Shown here in pieces: positions 8,499 to 18,143 of a stretch of 50,272 nucleotides of DNA (position 1 is the stretch's first letter; each line of letters starts with the position of its first letter). The stretch is from Methanobrevibacter cuticularis (lineage in GTDB: Archaea; Methanobacteriota; Methanobacteria; Methanobacteriales; Methanobacteriaceae). Under the pieces are notes generated by a model. The model did no database searches and was not told the DNA's origin. It saw only the letters and a program-made list of their open reading frames with translations. The stretch covers positions 1 to 50,272 of the forward strand of contig NZ_LWMW01000085.1 of the NCBI RefSeq assembly GCF_001639285.1, written 5' to 3'. The position numbers and the translations under genes were made by a program.

Positions 8499-9803
8499 AT
8501 GGTATGGAATGAAAAAGCTGAATGTATGGATAGAGAAGAAAAAGAAAAATTACAGCTAGAACGACTGAAAGATACTGTAAAAAAAGCTTATGAAAATGTA
8601 GAATTTTACAAAAAAAGATTTGATGAAGCTGGGGTTAAACCAGAAGATATTCAAAAATTAAAAGATATAGAAAAACTTCCTTTTACTACAAAAGCTGATT
8701 TAAGAGATGCTTATCCATTTGGGATGTTTGCAGTTCCTGAAGAAGATATAATCGAAATCCATACCACTTCTGGAACAACAGGAAAACCAACAGTATCAGG
8801 CTATACTAAAAAAGACATTGATATTTGGGGAGAAATCATAGCAAGAGCTATTGACATGTCTTTAGGAACCAAAAAAGATAGAATACAAAATTGCTATGGG
8901 TATGGATTATTCACTGGAGGCCTAGGAATACATCACGGAGGACACAAATTAGGAGCCACTGTGATTCCAATATCTGCAGGAAATACTAAAAGACAGATAG
9001 AAATAATGCAAGACTTTCAGAGTACAATTTTAACTTGTACTCCTTCTTATGCTCTTTATTTATCTGAAATCCTTGAAAAAGAAGGAGTGAATCTTGAAGA
9101 TCTTAATCTCAAATCAGGAATTTTTGGAGCGGAAATGTGGACTGAAGAAATGAGAAATGAACTGGAAAAACGTCTAGGTATTGTTGCTTTAAATATTTAT
9201 GGACTTACTGAAATAATGGGTCCTGGTGTATCAAATGAATGTACTCAAAAAAAAGGATTACATATTTCTGATGATCATTTTTATCCAGAAATTATAGATT
9301 CTGATTCAAAGAAAACTCTAAATGATGGAGAAAAAGGAGAGTTAGTTCTTACTACATTAACAAGAGAAGGTATGCCAGTAATTAGATTCAGAACAAAGGA
9401 TATAACATCCCTTAATAAAGAAAAATGTGATTGTGGAAGAACAACTGTAAGAATGTCCCGTATAACTGGTAGAACAGATGATATGTTGAAAATTAGAGGA
9501 GTAATTGTATTCCCTTCACAAATTGAAAGAGCATTACTTAAAATGGAAGGATTAACACCTAATTATCAAATAATTATCACACGACCTGAGTATTTAGATG
9601 AAATAGAAGTCCAAGTAGAAGCTTCACCATCAATCTTCTCTGATGAAATGAAAGAAATGGAAGATATTGAAAATAAAATAGCTAAACATATCCATACCGA
9701 AATTGGGCTTAGAGTTAATGTTAGATTAGTTGAAAGTGAAAGTCTTCCAAGAAGTGAAGGAAAAGCTATAAGGGTTTTAGATAAGAGAAATTTGATGGAA
9801 TAA
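8499..9803 (+). CDS. Phenylacetate-CoA ligase / coenzyme F390 synthetase-like protein
   Basis: A 434-residue adenylate-forming enzyme of the PaaK family at normal length. Motifs: [15 protein letters not shown] near residue 90 (P-loop), [23 protein letters not shown] (the A5-like Y-G-x-T-E), [10 protein letters not shown] and RISGRTDD-like [15 protein letters not shown] (hinge). The family activates arylacetates (phenylacetate, indoleacetate) to CoA thioesters; methanogen members have also been named coenzyme F390 synthetases. The neighbours favour the first role: an ACT-domain protein follows and IorAB is encoded close by, which can reductively carboxylate aryl-acetyl-CoA to aryl pyruvates for aromatic amino-acid synthesis. 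That pathway is known in methanogens; its use here is inferred. Confidence 0.85.
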   Translation: MVWNEKAECMDREEKEKLQLERLKDTVKKAYENVEFYKKRFDEAGVKPEDIQKLKDIEKLPFTTKADLRDAYPFGMFAVPEEDIIEIHTTSGTTGKPTVSGYTKKDIDIWGEIIARAIDMSLGTKKDRIQNCYGYGLFTGGLGIHHGGHKLGATVIPISAGNTKRQIEIMQDFQSTILTCTPSYALYLSEILEKEGVNLEDLNLKSGIFGAEMWTEEMRNELEKRLGIVALNIYGLTEIMGPGVSNECTQKKGLHISDDHFYPEIIDSDSKKTLNDGEKGELVLTTLTREGMPVIRFRTKDITSLNKEKCDCGRTTVRMSRITGRTDDMLKIRGVIVFPSQIERALLKMEGLTPNYQIIITRPEYLDEIEVQVEASPSIFSDEMKEMEDIENKIAKHIHTEIGLRVNVRLVESESLPRSEGKAIRVLDKRNLME

Positions 9804-9936
9804 ATAGCACCCGTTCATAAAAATACAAGATTCTTAACAATAAATCCAAAAATAAATTATATACATAAAAATTTTTATCACTGAACTCACAAAATAAATG
9901 AAAATTTTTATAAAAATTATAAAAAAATAATTAATC

Positions 9937-10125
9937 AAAAAAATTATAAAAAAACTCAATAAAAAAAATAATTCGTTATAAAAATTATAAAAAAAATAAT
10001 AAAAAAAATAATTCGTTATAAAAATTATAAAAAAAATAATAAAAAAAATAATTCGTTATAAAAATTATAAAAAAAATAATAAAAAAAATAATTCATCATA
10101 AAAATTATAAAAAAATCACTAAATA
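9937..10125. repeat. 40-bp A-rich tandem repeat between the ligase and ACT genes
   Basis: Units carry attcgttataaaaattataa at 9971, 10011 and 10051, with a variant attcatcata at 10091; an imperfect unit precedes them. The array fills most of the 353-bp spacer. A ribosome site (aggaag, ~10144) for the next gene follows. Confidence 0.88.
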
Positions 10126-10156
10126 AAAAGAAAAATAAATAGTAGGAAGTTTTTTC

Positions 10157-10588
10157 ATGAAAATTAAACAAATATCTGTATTTATTGAAAATAAAGAAGG
10201 TCGATTGAAAAAAGCTATTAATACGCTTTCAGAAGCAAATATAAATATCAGAGCACTTTCACTAGCTGACACTTCAAAATTTGGGATATTGAGACTTATA
10301 GTTTCAAACAATCAAAAAGCAAAAGAAGCTCTTGAAAATAAGAATTTTGTAGTTAAAGAGAATGATGTGCTAGTAGTAGAAGTACCAGATGAACCAAATG
10401 GACTGAATACTATTTTAGGGCATCTTGACAATGAAAAAATAAATGTGGAATACATTTATGCATTTGTAAGCAATAAAAGTGATGAAGCTATTGTAGTTAT
10501 GAAAGTAGAAAATGTAGATAAAGGTTTAAATGTTTTAAAACGCAAAAATACTAATATTTTAACAAAAACTGATATAAACTCATTATAA
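10157..10588 (+). CDS. Tandem ACT-domain amino-acid-binding protein
   Basis: A 143-residue protein made of two ACT domains, the first from residue ~1 ([34 protein letters not shown], a typical strand-loop-helix-strand with the ligand-binding G-R-L) and the second from ~70 ([23 protein letters not shown]). ACT domains sense amino acids. The gene lies between an aryl-CoA ligase and iorBA, so it is likely the feedback sensor for aromatic amino-acid or aryl-acid metabolism. No catalytic or DNA-binding domain is attached. An AGGAAG site supports the ATG. The last eight codons and the stop form the first unit of a 31-bp repeat array. Confidence 0.85.
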   Translation: MKIKQISVFIENKEGRLKKAINTLSEANINIRALSLADTSKFGILRLIVSNNQKAKEALENKNFVVKENDVLVVEVPDEPNGLNTILGHLDNEKINVEYIYAFVSNKSDEAIVVMKVENVDKGLNVLKRKNTNILTKTDINSL

Positions 10589-10713
10589 TTCAACAAAAAC
10601 TGATATAAACTCATTATAATTCAACAAAAACTGATATAAACTCATTATAATTCAACAAAAACTGATATAAACTCATTATAATTCAACAAAAACTGATATA
10701 AACTCATTATAAT
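10561..10713. repeat. 31-bp tandem repeat overlapping the 3' end of the ACT gene
   Basis: Units beginning aacaaaaactgatataaact start at 10561, 10592, 10623, 10654 and 10685 and are essentially identical. The first unit is coding: it holds the last codons and the stop (10586-10588) of the ACT-domain gene. This is a clear case of a gene tail duplicated in tandem. Confidence 0.95.
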
Positions 10714-10799
10714 TTATATAAATAATATTATGATAGAACTCTAATAGAGAAAAGAAAATATTATTATAATTAAAATATGATGTTTTTATAAATCTGTTT

Positions 10800-11081
10800 T
10801 TATAAATCTTTTAATAGCTCAGCTACTTCTTCTCGTTTGTATCCTAATTTTAGAAATAAGCTAGAAATTGAGTCTGAATCACTAAATTCAGTGATTTCAT
10901 TCCAGTTTTTAAAGTCGTTTCTCAATATTGCTTTAATTAATATTTGAACCGTTATTAATGTATCATTATCAATAGCTAATAGAACTTCATCTTCAGCAAA
11001 ATAGCCATTTGGATCTATTAATTCAAAACTTTCATCAACACTGTCTCTTTGTATAAGTGCATTTTTAATCTTATGTACCAC
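10800..11081 (-). CDS. Conserved-looking hypothetical protein, 93 residues
   Basis: Acidic small protein with no recognised domain. It reads as a folded soluble protein rather than low-complexity sequence (ELIDPNGYFAEDEVLLAIDND, then LFLKLGYKREEVAELLKDL at the end, probably a helix pair). A GGTGAT Shine-Dalgarno match lies just before GTG at 11081, which decides the start. It is transcribed away from the ACT gene and stands downstream of iorB on the same strand, 180 bp apart, so it could be the last gene of that transcript. No function is proposed. Confidence 0.6.
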   Translation of the reverse strand: MVHKIKNALIQRDSVDESFELIDPNGYFAEDEVLLAIDNDTLITVQILIKAILRNDFKNWNEITEFSDSDSISSLFLKLGYKREEVAELLKDL

Positions 11082-11261
11082 TACATCACCATGATTATTT
11101 TATAAGTATTCTTAACAATTTACAAAATGAAATATTTATAGATATCTCTAGTTCACTACTTGAAAAATTTTCATCTTAAAATTAGATTATTAAGATTTTT
11201 AATGAAAGAATTTAAAAATAATGAAAGAATTTAAAGATCATTCATAAGTAATATTTTAAAG

Positions 11262-11861
11262 CTATTTTACTACATTATATCCTTTTTCTATAGCTTTTAA
11301 GTTCATATCATGAAATTTTGGGGATAAATTATTTTTCATAGATTTAATAACGGAACTTTTGGATAATGGAAATGTGTCAGTTGATATAACTGCTCCTAGA
11401 AGAACCATATTTAAAGACAATAGACTGCCAGATTCAATAGCTAACTTTTCACCATCTATAGGATAAACATTGTTGAAATTACTTTTCAACTCGTTAATTA
11501 TCTCTTTAATATCAGGATAATTTTGATGAAATTGGATTAAAGTTGATGGAATGATTGGAGAAGTATTAAAAACTATTTCAGTTCCTTCATTAGATTTTTT
11601 TAATCCCCTAATTGTTTCAGAGGGTTCGAAACTAAGAATCACATCTGCATGTCCTTTTTCAATAATAGAACTTTTATATTCTCCTATTTTAAGCTCAGTA
11701 GATACAACTCCTCCCCGTTGAGACATGCCATGAATCTCACTCATTACAACTTCATAACCTTCATTCATAGCAGCTTCACCAATGATTACAGAAGTTTTAA
11801 TAATTCCTTGACCCCCTACACCACAAATATAAATATTATAAAAATTATCTTTATTAAACAT
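11262..11861 (-). CDS. iorB: Indolepyruvate:ferredoxin oxidoreductase, beta subunit
   Basis: The 199-residue gamma-type domain subunit of an arylpyruvate:ferredoxin oxidoreductase. The N-terminus IYICGVGGQGIIKTS is the family's G-x-G-G-Q-G signature, followed by SEIHGMSQRGGVVSTELKIG. The open frame extends upstream into iorA, but AAAGGATTGAAATC before ATG 11861 is a good ribosome site, and the iorA stop lies only 4 bp before this ATG, so this is the start. The enzyme interconverts aryl pyruvates and aryl-acetyl-CoA with ferredoxin. Length is normal for IorB. Confidence 0.92.
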   Translation of the reverse strand: MFNKDNFYNIYICGVGGQGIIKTSVIIGEAAMNEGYEVVMSEIHGMSQRGGVVSTELKIGEYKSSIIEKGHADVILSFEPSETIRGLKKSNEGTEIVFNTSPIIPSTLIQFHQNYPDIKEIINELKSNFNNVYPIDGEKLAIESGSLLSLNMVLLGAVISTDTFPLSKSSVIKSMKNNLSPKFHDMNLKAIEKGYNVVK

Positions 11862-11865
11862 GATT

Positions 11866-14034
11866 TCAATCCTTTTTAATGCCAATAGCTTTATTTTTAC
11901 ACATTTGAAGGCAAGTCGTACAACCTTTACAAATAGTATCATCAATAATAACTTTTTTTTCTTTACTTTCTTTATTTATTTCTAAGGAAATAGCTGGACA
12001 GGCTAAAGTGGTTATGCAATCTAAACATTTATTACATTTATCTTGTTTTATAATCATGGACCTTCTCTTTTTCAATCCTTTAATTAAAGTACAAGGATGT
12101 TTAGCTATTATTACAGCTATTCCATCATATTCAAGTGCTCTTTTATATGTATCAACTGTTTTCATCAAATTAATTGGATTGATTGTTTCAACAAATTCAC
12201 ATCCTGCAGCAATAGCTATTTTTTCAATTGATATCTCAGGAGCCACATCACCCATTCCATCTACAGGAAGACCTGGATTTGGCTGACCTCCAGTCATAGC
12301 TGTTGTTCTATTATCCAATATAGTCACTACAAACCTATGGTTATTGTGAACTCCATTGATAAGAGGAGGGATACCTCCATGGAAAAAAGTAGAATCTCCA
12401 ATAAAACTCACTATCTTTTGATTAGTAGCCTTAGAAAATCCACAAGCATCTCCAATACTTGAACCCATTGAAAGTAAATAATCAGTAGTTTCATAAGGAG
12501 GACTTACTCCAAGTGTATAGCATCCGATATCTGAAGAAAATATAAGATCTTCATTAGCTATTCCCAATTCTTCAGCAGCTCTTCTAACTCCAAAATAAGT
12601 GGATCTATGAGAACATCCAGCACATAATGTTGGTGGCCTACTTGGTAAATTTTCAAACAAATCAGTTAGTTTACCATCTAATTTTACACTCACATTTCCA
12701 GTTTTATGAACTTTATTTTCACTAGAAATGTGATTTAAAACTTTATCAATGGAATCCCTAACAATATCAGGATTAAATTCATATATCAAAGGAAAAGTTC
12801 CATCTATTTTTCCAAAAACTGGAATATTAATTTGATTTTCGCCAAAAGTAGCTAAAACTTCTTTTTCCATTATTGGATCAACTTCTTCAATTATGAATAC
12901 ACCATCTAAGTCTTTAACAAAATCCACAACTAATTCTTTAGGAAAAGGATAAGTAAATCCAAGTTTCAAGATATCTATACCCAAATTATCTTCATTTATA
13001 ACATCATAAACATAGTTGAATCCACTACCACTAGCTATAGCTCCAAATTTTTTATTATTAGTCTTATTTTCAGTATTTTTTTTATTAATTTCAGTGATTT
13101 TATCATTGTTTTTCGTGTTTTCATTAATAACTTCACTATTTTTATTATTAGCTTCACTATTCTCGTTAATAACTTCACTATTCTCATTATTAGCTTCACT
13201 ATTCTCATTGATAACTTCACTATTTTTATTATTAGCTTCAGTTGCCTTAGTTTCATTATGCTTATCACTAAAATTAAATACAACATTTAAATCTGAATTA
13301 TTAGCTATTTTATCAATGTGTTTCATTTTAGAAACTAAATTTTTATGCATATCTAGTGCATTATCTGGAACTGGAACAAATCGTTTAGGGTCTTTTTTAA
13401 AGAACCCTTTTTTCCAATGGTTATCCTTAGTGGAATTAATCTTTTCATTTAAATTGACTGTCTCTGGAATATCCCCAAATTCTACAATGCCCCTCATATG
13501 AGAAACACGAGTTGTAGTCCTAATTAAAACAGGGATTTTATAGTCTTCAGACAAATTATAAGCATGTTTAATCATGTCTTTTACTTCTTGAGGATTAGAT
13601 GGTTCTAAAACTGGCAAATTTGCTAATCTCCCATAATGCCTGTTGTCTTGTTCATTTTGAGAAGAAAACATTGAAGGATCATCTGCAGAAAGTATAACCA
13701 TACCTCCATGAATACCAGTATAGACTACACTTACAAAAGAATCAGAAGCCACATTCAATCCAACATGTTTCATAAAAGTGAATGAACGAATTCCTGAAGC
13801 AGCACTCGCTGCAGCAACTTCCATTGCGACTTTTTCATTGATAGAAAACTCAAAATACATTTTTGCATCTTTAGCCAATACAGATAAAATGTTTCCTATT
13901 TCAGATGAAGGAGTTCCAGGATAAGTAGATGCAATTGAAACTCCTGCCTCTATAGTTCCTCGCACAGCAGCTTCATTCCCTAATAAAAATTGTTTTTCTC
14001 CTTTTTTTCCTTTAACTAGACGATTTAACTCCAT
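11866..14034 (-). CDS. iorA: Indolepyruvate:ferredoxin oxidoreductase, alpha subunit, with low-complexity insert
   Basis: The large thiamine-diphosphate subunit. N-terminal pyrimidine domain (GNEAAVRGTIEAGV; STYPGTPSSEIG), TPP domain with CAGCSHRSTYFGVRRAAEEL, SDIGCYTLG and GDSTFFHGGIPPLINGV...DNRTTAMTGGQPNPG, and a C-terminal ferredoxin domain with two clusters, CNKCLDCITTLAC and CKGCTTCLQMC. At 722 residues it is about 90 longer than usual. The excess is an Asn/Glu/Ser/Lys-rich segment at residues ~250-330 made of repeated NSEVINE/NSEANNE units, between the pyrimidine domain and the linker domain. A GGAGGT site supports ATG 14034. It forms an operon with iorB (4-bp gap). Confidence 0.95.
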   Translation of the reverse strand: MELNRLVKGKKGEKQFLLGNEAAVRGTIEAGVSIASTYPGTPSSEIGNILSVLAKDAKMYFEFSINEKVAMEVAAASAASGIRSFTFMKHVGLNVASDSFVSVVYTGIHGGMVILSADDPSMFSSQNEQDNRHYGRLANLPVLEPSNPQEVKDMIKHAYNLSEDYKIPVLIRTTTRVSHMRGIVEFGDIPETVNLNEKINSTKDNHWKKGFFKKDPKRFVPVPDNALDMHKNLVSKMKHIDKIANNSDLNVVFNFSDKHNETKATEANNKNSEVINENSEANNENSEVINENSEANNKNSEVINENTKNNDKITEINKKNTENKTNNKKFGAIASGSGFNYVYDVINEDNLGIDILKLGFTYPFPKELVVDFVKDLDGVFIIEEVDPIMEKEVLATFGENQINIPVFGKIDGTFPLIYEFNPDIVRDSIDKVLNHISSENKVHKTGNVSVKLDGKLTDLFENLPSRPPTLCAGCSHRSTYFGVRRAAEELGIANEDLIFSSDIGCYTLGVSPPYETTDYLLSMGSSIGDACGFSKATNQKIVSFIGDSTFFHGGIPPLINGVHNNHRFVVTILDNRTTAMTGGQPNPGLPVDGMGDVAPEISIEKIAIAAGCEFVETINPINLMKTVDTYKRALEYDGIAVIIAKHPCTLIKGLKKRRSMIIKQDKCNKCLDCITTLACPAISLEINKESKEKKVIIDDTICKGCTTCLQMCKNKAIGIKKD
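13045..13285 (-). repeat. In-frame repeat expansion inside iorA
   Basis: The insert is encoded by tandem copies of a ~42-bp block (on the plus strand: ttattagcttcactattctc followed by attaataacttcacta). The unit length is a multiple of three, so the frame is kept. It codes for alternating NSEANN/NSEVIN motifs that are predicted disordered. Confidence 0.85.
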
Positions 14035-14877
14035 TCATAACCTCCTAGATCATGTTTAGTGTATTAACTATTATTATATATTATAATAAAGTAGATAAGC
14101 TATTTTTACAAATATCAGTGAAAATTAATTAGAAATTTCATATATCTCTATATTTGGTTGATATATTTGATTTATATCTTCCTTACAACACCATTAACTA
14201 CTCATTTTTAAAATATACATATATTCAACAGAATTTATAATAGTGACTATATGATGAATATTGATAATAAACAATATAAATTTTTATAATATAAAATTAT
14301 ATTGATAAATAATGATAAATATATCTTTTCTAAAATACTAGATAGTTATAATTTATTCAATACAATTTTACTATTTCAGCTATTAAATCAATTTTAAAAA
14401 GTTTCATTATAACTTAATTTTAAAAAATATTTATTTATAAATTTAAAATTTTAAAAAAATTTAATTATTATTATAACCAATACTATTATTATGACTAATA
14501 ATTATTATGACTAATATTACCATAACTGATATAAAATAATATTATTACTATCAATATGCTACTAATTCATCAAATTGAATGCTATTGATAATATGATACT
14601 ATAATAATAAAAATGATGATAAAAACTATTTATTCTTAAATTATTGCCAATCTATTAGAATAATTAGATAATATAATTAATGTTATTCTGAAGACTATAA
14701 AGAATTATTATAACTAATGCTTACAACAAAATTATTATAAAAAAAATAGTATAAATTATAGTATATTACTTAAAATTTGAAACACATTATATATGAATAA
14801 CAGCCACAAAACATTTATATGAATAACAGTCGCAAAAATTCAGTAATTTACTATATTATAATTAATTGGAGATAAAT
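14035..14877. promoter_or_regulatory. Divergent intergenic region iorA/tfrB with a 26-bp direct repeat near tfrB
   Basis: 843 bp of AT-rich DNA between divergent transcripts. The only structure I see is a direct repeat of tatatgaataacag at 14790-14803 and 14816-14829 (both followed by a cNcaaaa-like block), spaced 26 bp and 60-90 bp before the tfrB start. Each copy contains a TATA-like core, so it may be a duplicated promoter or a pair of operator sites. No ORF or RNA gene was recognised in 14100-14780. Confidence 0.45.
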
Positions 14878-16545
14878 ATGATAAAAGTCCGAGTATTGAG
14901 GTTTGATGAGGAAAAAGATAAAGAACCTTATTTTGAAGAGTATGAACTTGAAAAAACAAATAAAATGAAAGTTTTAGATGCGCTAATAGCTATTAATGAA
15001 AAATATAATAGTAATTTAAGCTTTCGAAGCTCTTGTAGAGCAGGACAATGCGGTTCATGTGCTATCAAACTGAATGGAAATGTAGTTTTAGCTTGTAAAG
15101 CTACAATAGAAAACAATGCAGTAATTGAACCTTTAGACTTCCCAATTATAAAAGATTTAATTGTAGATAAATCAGAAATAGATAAAAAAATAGCTAATAT
15201 GAAACTATTTTTAAAAGCAGACCCAAATAAATCTGAAACAAACTTAAAAACAGACAAAAATAAATCTGAAACAAACTTAAAAGAAAATATGTCCTATGTA
15301 GAGAAAACAACGAATAAGAAAAAAATAGATCCTTCTAATAACTCAAATAGTAATGAATTTAAAGATAAATCAGAAAATTCTCAAGGTGATATTCAGATAA
15401 AAGAGTGTGGATGTCCTTACATTATAGAAAATGAAGAATGTGTGGATACAAAAAAAGTTAGAAGTTGTATAGAATGTTATTCTTGTTTATCGGCATGTCC
15501 TGTAATTAAAGTAAGTGATGAATTTGCAGGGCCTTATTTTATGAGATATTTATCAAAATTTGATTTTGATCCTCGTGATAAATCTGAACGTACAGTAGAA
15601 AGTATAGATAATGGTCTTTATTGTTGTACTAGTTGTGGAAAATGTAGAGAAGTATGTCCAAAAGAGATCAATAGCTTTGGAGATGCTATAGAAAAACTAA
15701 GAGCCTTAGCATATAATAAAGATTTAGGACCTCTTGAACCACACAAAGAATTAAAAGAAAGAATTGCCTTAACTGGAAGATCTGTTGAAGTTGAGGGAGA
15801 AAGTTTAATAGAAACATTATCTAAAATTAAATCAAAAGACAATTCAAAGCCTAAAATAGGAGTTTTTACTGGTTGTATGGTAGATTACAGACTTCAAAAT
15901 GTTGGTTTTGCCCTTATGGAAGTTTTAAAAAAGAATGGATTCATTGTAGATGTTCCTGAAGGACAAGTTTGTTGTGGGTCACCACTTCTTAGAACTGGAC
16001 AAAATGATCTTGTAACTGATCTTGTTAATAAGAATAAAGAAGTTTTATCTGAATATGATATCATAATCACAGTCTGTGCTGGTTGTGGAGCTACTTTGAA
16101 GAAAGATTATCCTAAATATGGTGTGAATCTAAATGTTAAAGACATTAGTGAATTTTTAGCAGATCATCTTAACACAGAAGATATGAAAGAATTAGATATG
16201 AAAGTAACTTATCATGATCCTTGCCATCTAAAAAGAGGTCAAGGAATAAGCCAACCTCCTCGTGAAATACTACAAAAAATAAAAGGGGTAGAATTCATTG
16301 AAATGGAAAAACCTGATCAATGTTGTGGTGCTGGAGGAGGCGTGAGGTCGGGAAAACCTCAAATAGCTTTTGATTTAGGTAAAAAGAAAGTTGAAATGAT
16401 TAAAAAGTTAGATGTTGATGCAGTGCTAAGTATTTGTCCTTTCTGTCAGTATAATATCCAAGATGCTCTAACTAAAGAAGGACTAGAAAATGTTAAAGTC
16501 ATGAATATATTGGAACTTCTAAAAATGAGTTATGATAATGGATAA
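14878..16545 (+). CDS. tfrB: CoM/CoB thiol:fumarate reductase subunit B, with low-complexity insert
   Basis: Domains in order: 2Fe-2S plant-type ferredoxin domain (Cys53, 58, 61, 73 in SSCRAGQCGSCAIKLNG), two 4Fe-4S clusters (CIECYSCLSACPV and CTSCGKCREVCPK), then two CCG domains (GQVCCGSP, and PDQCCGAGGG with CHLKRGQG). This is the HdrB/C-like layout of TfrB, which oxidises coenzymes M and B to the heterodisulfide; TfrA reduces fumarate to succinate. TfrA is not in the window. TTG at 14866 opens the frame, but GGAG at 14868-14871 precedes ATG 14878, which I take as the start. At 555 residues it exceeds the usual ~490 because of a Lys/Asn/Ser-rich stretch at about 110-175 (NKSETNLK repeated twice) between the 2Fe-2S and 4Fe-4S domains. 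Confidence 0.9.
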   Translation: MIKVRVLRFDEEKDKEPYFEEYELEKTNKMKVLDALIAINEKYNSNLSFRSSCRAGQCGSCAIKLNGNVVLACKATIENNAVIEPLDFPIIKDLIVDKSEIDKKIANMKLFLKADPNKSETNLKTDKNKSETNLKENMSYVEKTTNKKKIDPSNNSNSNEFKDKSENSQGDIQIKECGCPYIIENEECVDTKKVRSCIECYSCLSACPVIKVSDEFAGPYFMRYLSKFDFDPRDKSERTVESIDNGLYCCTSCGKCREVCPKEINSFGDAIEKLRALAYNKDLGPLEPHKELKERIALTGRSVEVEGESLIETLSKIKSKDNSKPKIGVFTGCMVDYRLQNVGFALMEVLKKNGFIVDVPEGQVCCGSPLLRTGQNDLVTDLVNKNKEVLSEYDIIITVCAGCGATLKKDYPKYGVNLNVKDISEFLADHLNTEDMKELDMKVTYHDPCHLKRGQGISQPPREILQKIKGVEFIEMEKPDQCCGAGGGVRSGKPQIAFDLGKKKVEMIKKLDVDAVLSICPFCQYNIQDALTKEGLENVKVMNILELLKMSYDNG

Positions 16546-16601
16546 ATATTTAATTAATTCAATATTCTTTATTAATACCAGCGATAATTAAAAACAAAAT
16601 A

Positions 16602-17504
16602 GTGAAAATTAAAAGAAGAGGGGTGGTTTATATAGGAGATATAGCTTCATCTGAAAGGATAATTATTAAAGAGAGTACAACTTCAGTGGCAGAAGAAAAA
16701 AAAGAAGAGAAAACTGAAGCTACTGCCAAAGGAGCAAAATCTTCTAAGAAGAGAGGGGTTTGCACAGGTCATGGATTGAGATTCTCTAAAAATTATGATA
16801 GACTGGAAAAAAATATATTCATTGTTTTTGTAGAATGTGAATCTTCAGGAAATGTAGGTTTCTTAGGGAGAACTATGGCTAATTTTGGATTAAAAAATTT
16901 AGTCTTAATAAATCCATGCGAGTTAGAAAAAGAGGCTTATTATCAAGCTATGCATGGAAAAAGCATAGTTGAAACTGCAACAACATATGATTCCTTAGAA
17001 GAGTTCTTCAAAAAAGAAGAGATAGAATTTATAATTGGTTCTACTGGTACTCCCGGAGGTAGCTACAATTTATCTCGAATTCCAATTAAACCTGAAGAAC
17101 TGGGAAAATCTATAAATCTAAATAGAAAAATAGCTATTTTATTTGGCAGAGAAGGAAATGGATTATACAATAAAGAAATAGAATTATGTGATATAATAGT
17201 CAGTATTCCTACCGATCCATCCTATCCCATTATGAATATAAGCCATGCCGCAGCCATAGTCTTTTATGAAATATTCAAAAATAGGAATGAATTTCCTGTT
17301 GAAGGCTTAGAAGAAGCCACAGCTATTGAAAAAAAACATCTTCTAAAAGACATGCAAGAAATAATTAAAAAATTAGGTATTCCCAAACACAAAGAAAAAA
17401 CAGGCCTTAAATCTTTTAAAAACATTGTAAACAGAGCTTTTATCACTGGTAGAGAAGTTCACACTTTAAAAGGAATATTTAGAAAAATAAATAAAAAATT
17501 ATAA
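16602..17504 (+). CDS. SPOUT RNA 2'-O-methyltransferase, TrmJ/TrmH-like
   Basis: Residues ~70-240 form a SpoU-type trefoil-knot methyltransferase. Motif 1 is SGNVGFLGRTMANFGL, motif 2 ILFGREGNGLYNKEIELCD and motif 3 IPTDPSYPIMNISHAAAIVFYEIF, containing the S-adenosylmethionine knot. The best match by motif is the TrmJ branch, which modifies tRNA position 32. The first ~60 residues are an odd Lys/Glu/Ala-rich extension that is not part of the family core. The start is unclear: GTG 16602 has no good ribosome site, and GTG 16623 follows an agaagagggg stretch too closely. It lies 56 bp after tfrB on the same strand and may be read from the same transcript. Confidence 0.8.
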   Translation: MKIKRRGVVYIGDIASSERIIIKESTTSVAEEKKEEKTEATAKGAKSSKKRGVCTGHGLRFSKNYDRLEKNIFIVFVECESSGNVGFLGRTMANFGLKNLVLINPCELEKEAYYQAMHGKSIVETATTYDSLEEFFKKEEIEFIIGSTGTPGGSYNLSRIPIKPEELGKSINLNRKIAILFGREGNGLYNKEIELCDIIVSIPTDPSYPIMNISHAAAIVFYEIFKNRNEFPVEGLEEATAIEKKHLLKDMQEIIKKLGIPKHKEKTGLKSFKNIVNRAFITGREVHTLKGIFRKINKKL

Positions 17505-18143
17505 TTCTTAAATCTATTTAAATTTGAAAAACAAGATTTCAAAATTTAGAAAATAAAAAATAATAAAAAATATAATAAAAGCTATAATAAAAGCTATAAT
17601 AAAAAATATGATAAAAAATATTAATAAAAGCTATTAATAAAAACTATAATACCGACTATAATAAGAATACATTTAAATATTCATATTACTATAATTCTTA
17701 TTTTTATTACTATTCTATCAATATTACTATTATTAATTATATGATAAAAGATAGTTATCTAAGACAGATAATAGCTATTTTATCAAAATAATGAATATAT
17801 AATCTATATTAGTAACCGCATACATATAAAACTTATATTAGATTATTAAATTATTATTTATTATTTTAAGAGTGGTTTAACATGAATAAATTCTAGATAA
17901 ATGGAAATTGATTATAAAAATATTAAATTAAATAAGATATTATATAATAAAATAAGAAATGATTATGAAATATAATAATTATAGAGAATAAAAATATGAA
18001 ATGCTTTACATAAAACTATAAAAGAATAAAATATAAAATAAACATTATATTGAATATATTGATAATTAAAAATAGGAATAATTATAAAAATATGATTAAT
18101 TATCTATATAATAATTTTACCATTTAAGTTCGGAGATTAGTTG
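17505..18143. other. AT-rich intergenic region, no gene seen
   Basis: 639 bp. At 17570-17640 there are short irregular repeats of aaaagctataat. A four-codon ATG frame at 17882 is too short to mean anything. The only other signal is the dcd ribosome site (ggag, 18132-18135) at the right end. Confidence 0.6.

Noticed and set aside
8499-9803. Linking the aryl-CoA ligase to the GH3 cluster as one operon
   Set aside because: A 603-bp gap containing an IS end separates them, and the ligase fits the ACT-IorAB neighbourhood better.
13016-13501. 161-residue hydrophobic ORF opposite iorA
   Set aside because: Antisense shadow of the Asn/Glu/Ser-rich insert of IorA; looks like membrane segments only because of the complement of that repeat.
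17882-17896. Tiny ATG frame MNKF-stop after a ggt-containing leader, as a leader peptide
   Set aside because: Four codons, no attenuator-like structure downstream; chance in AT-rich DNA.
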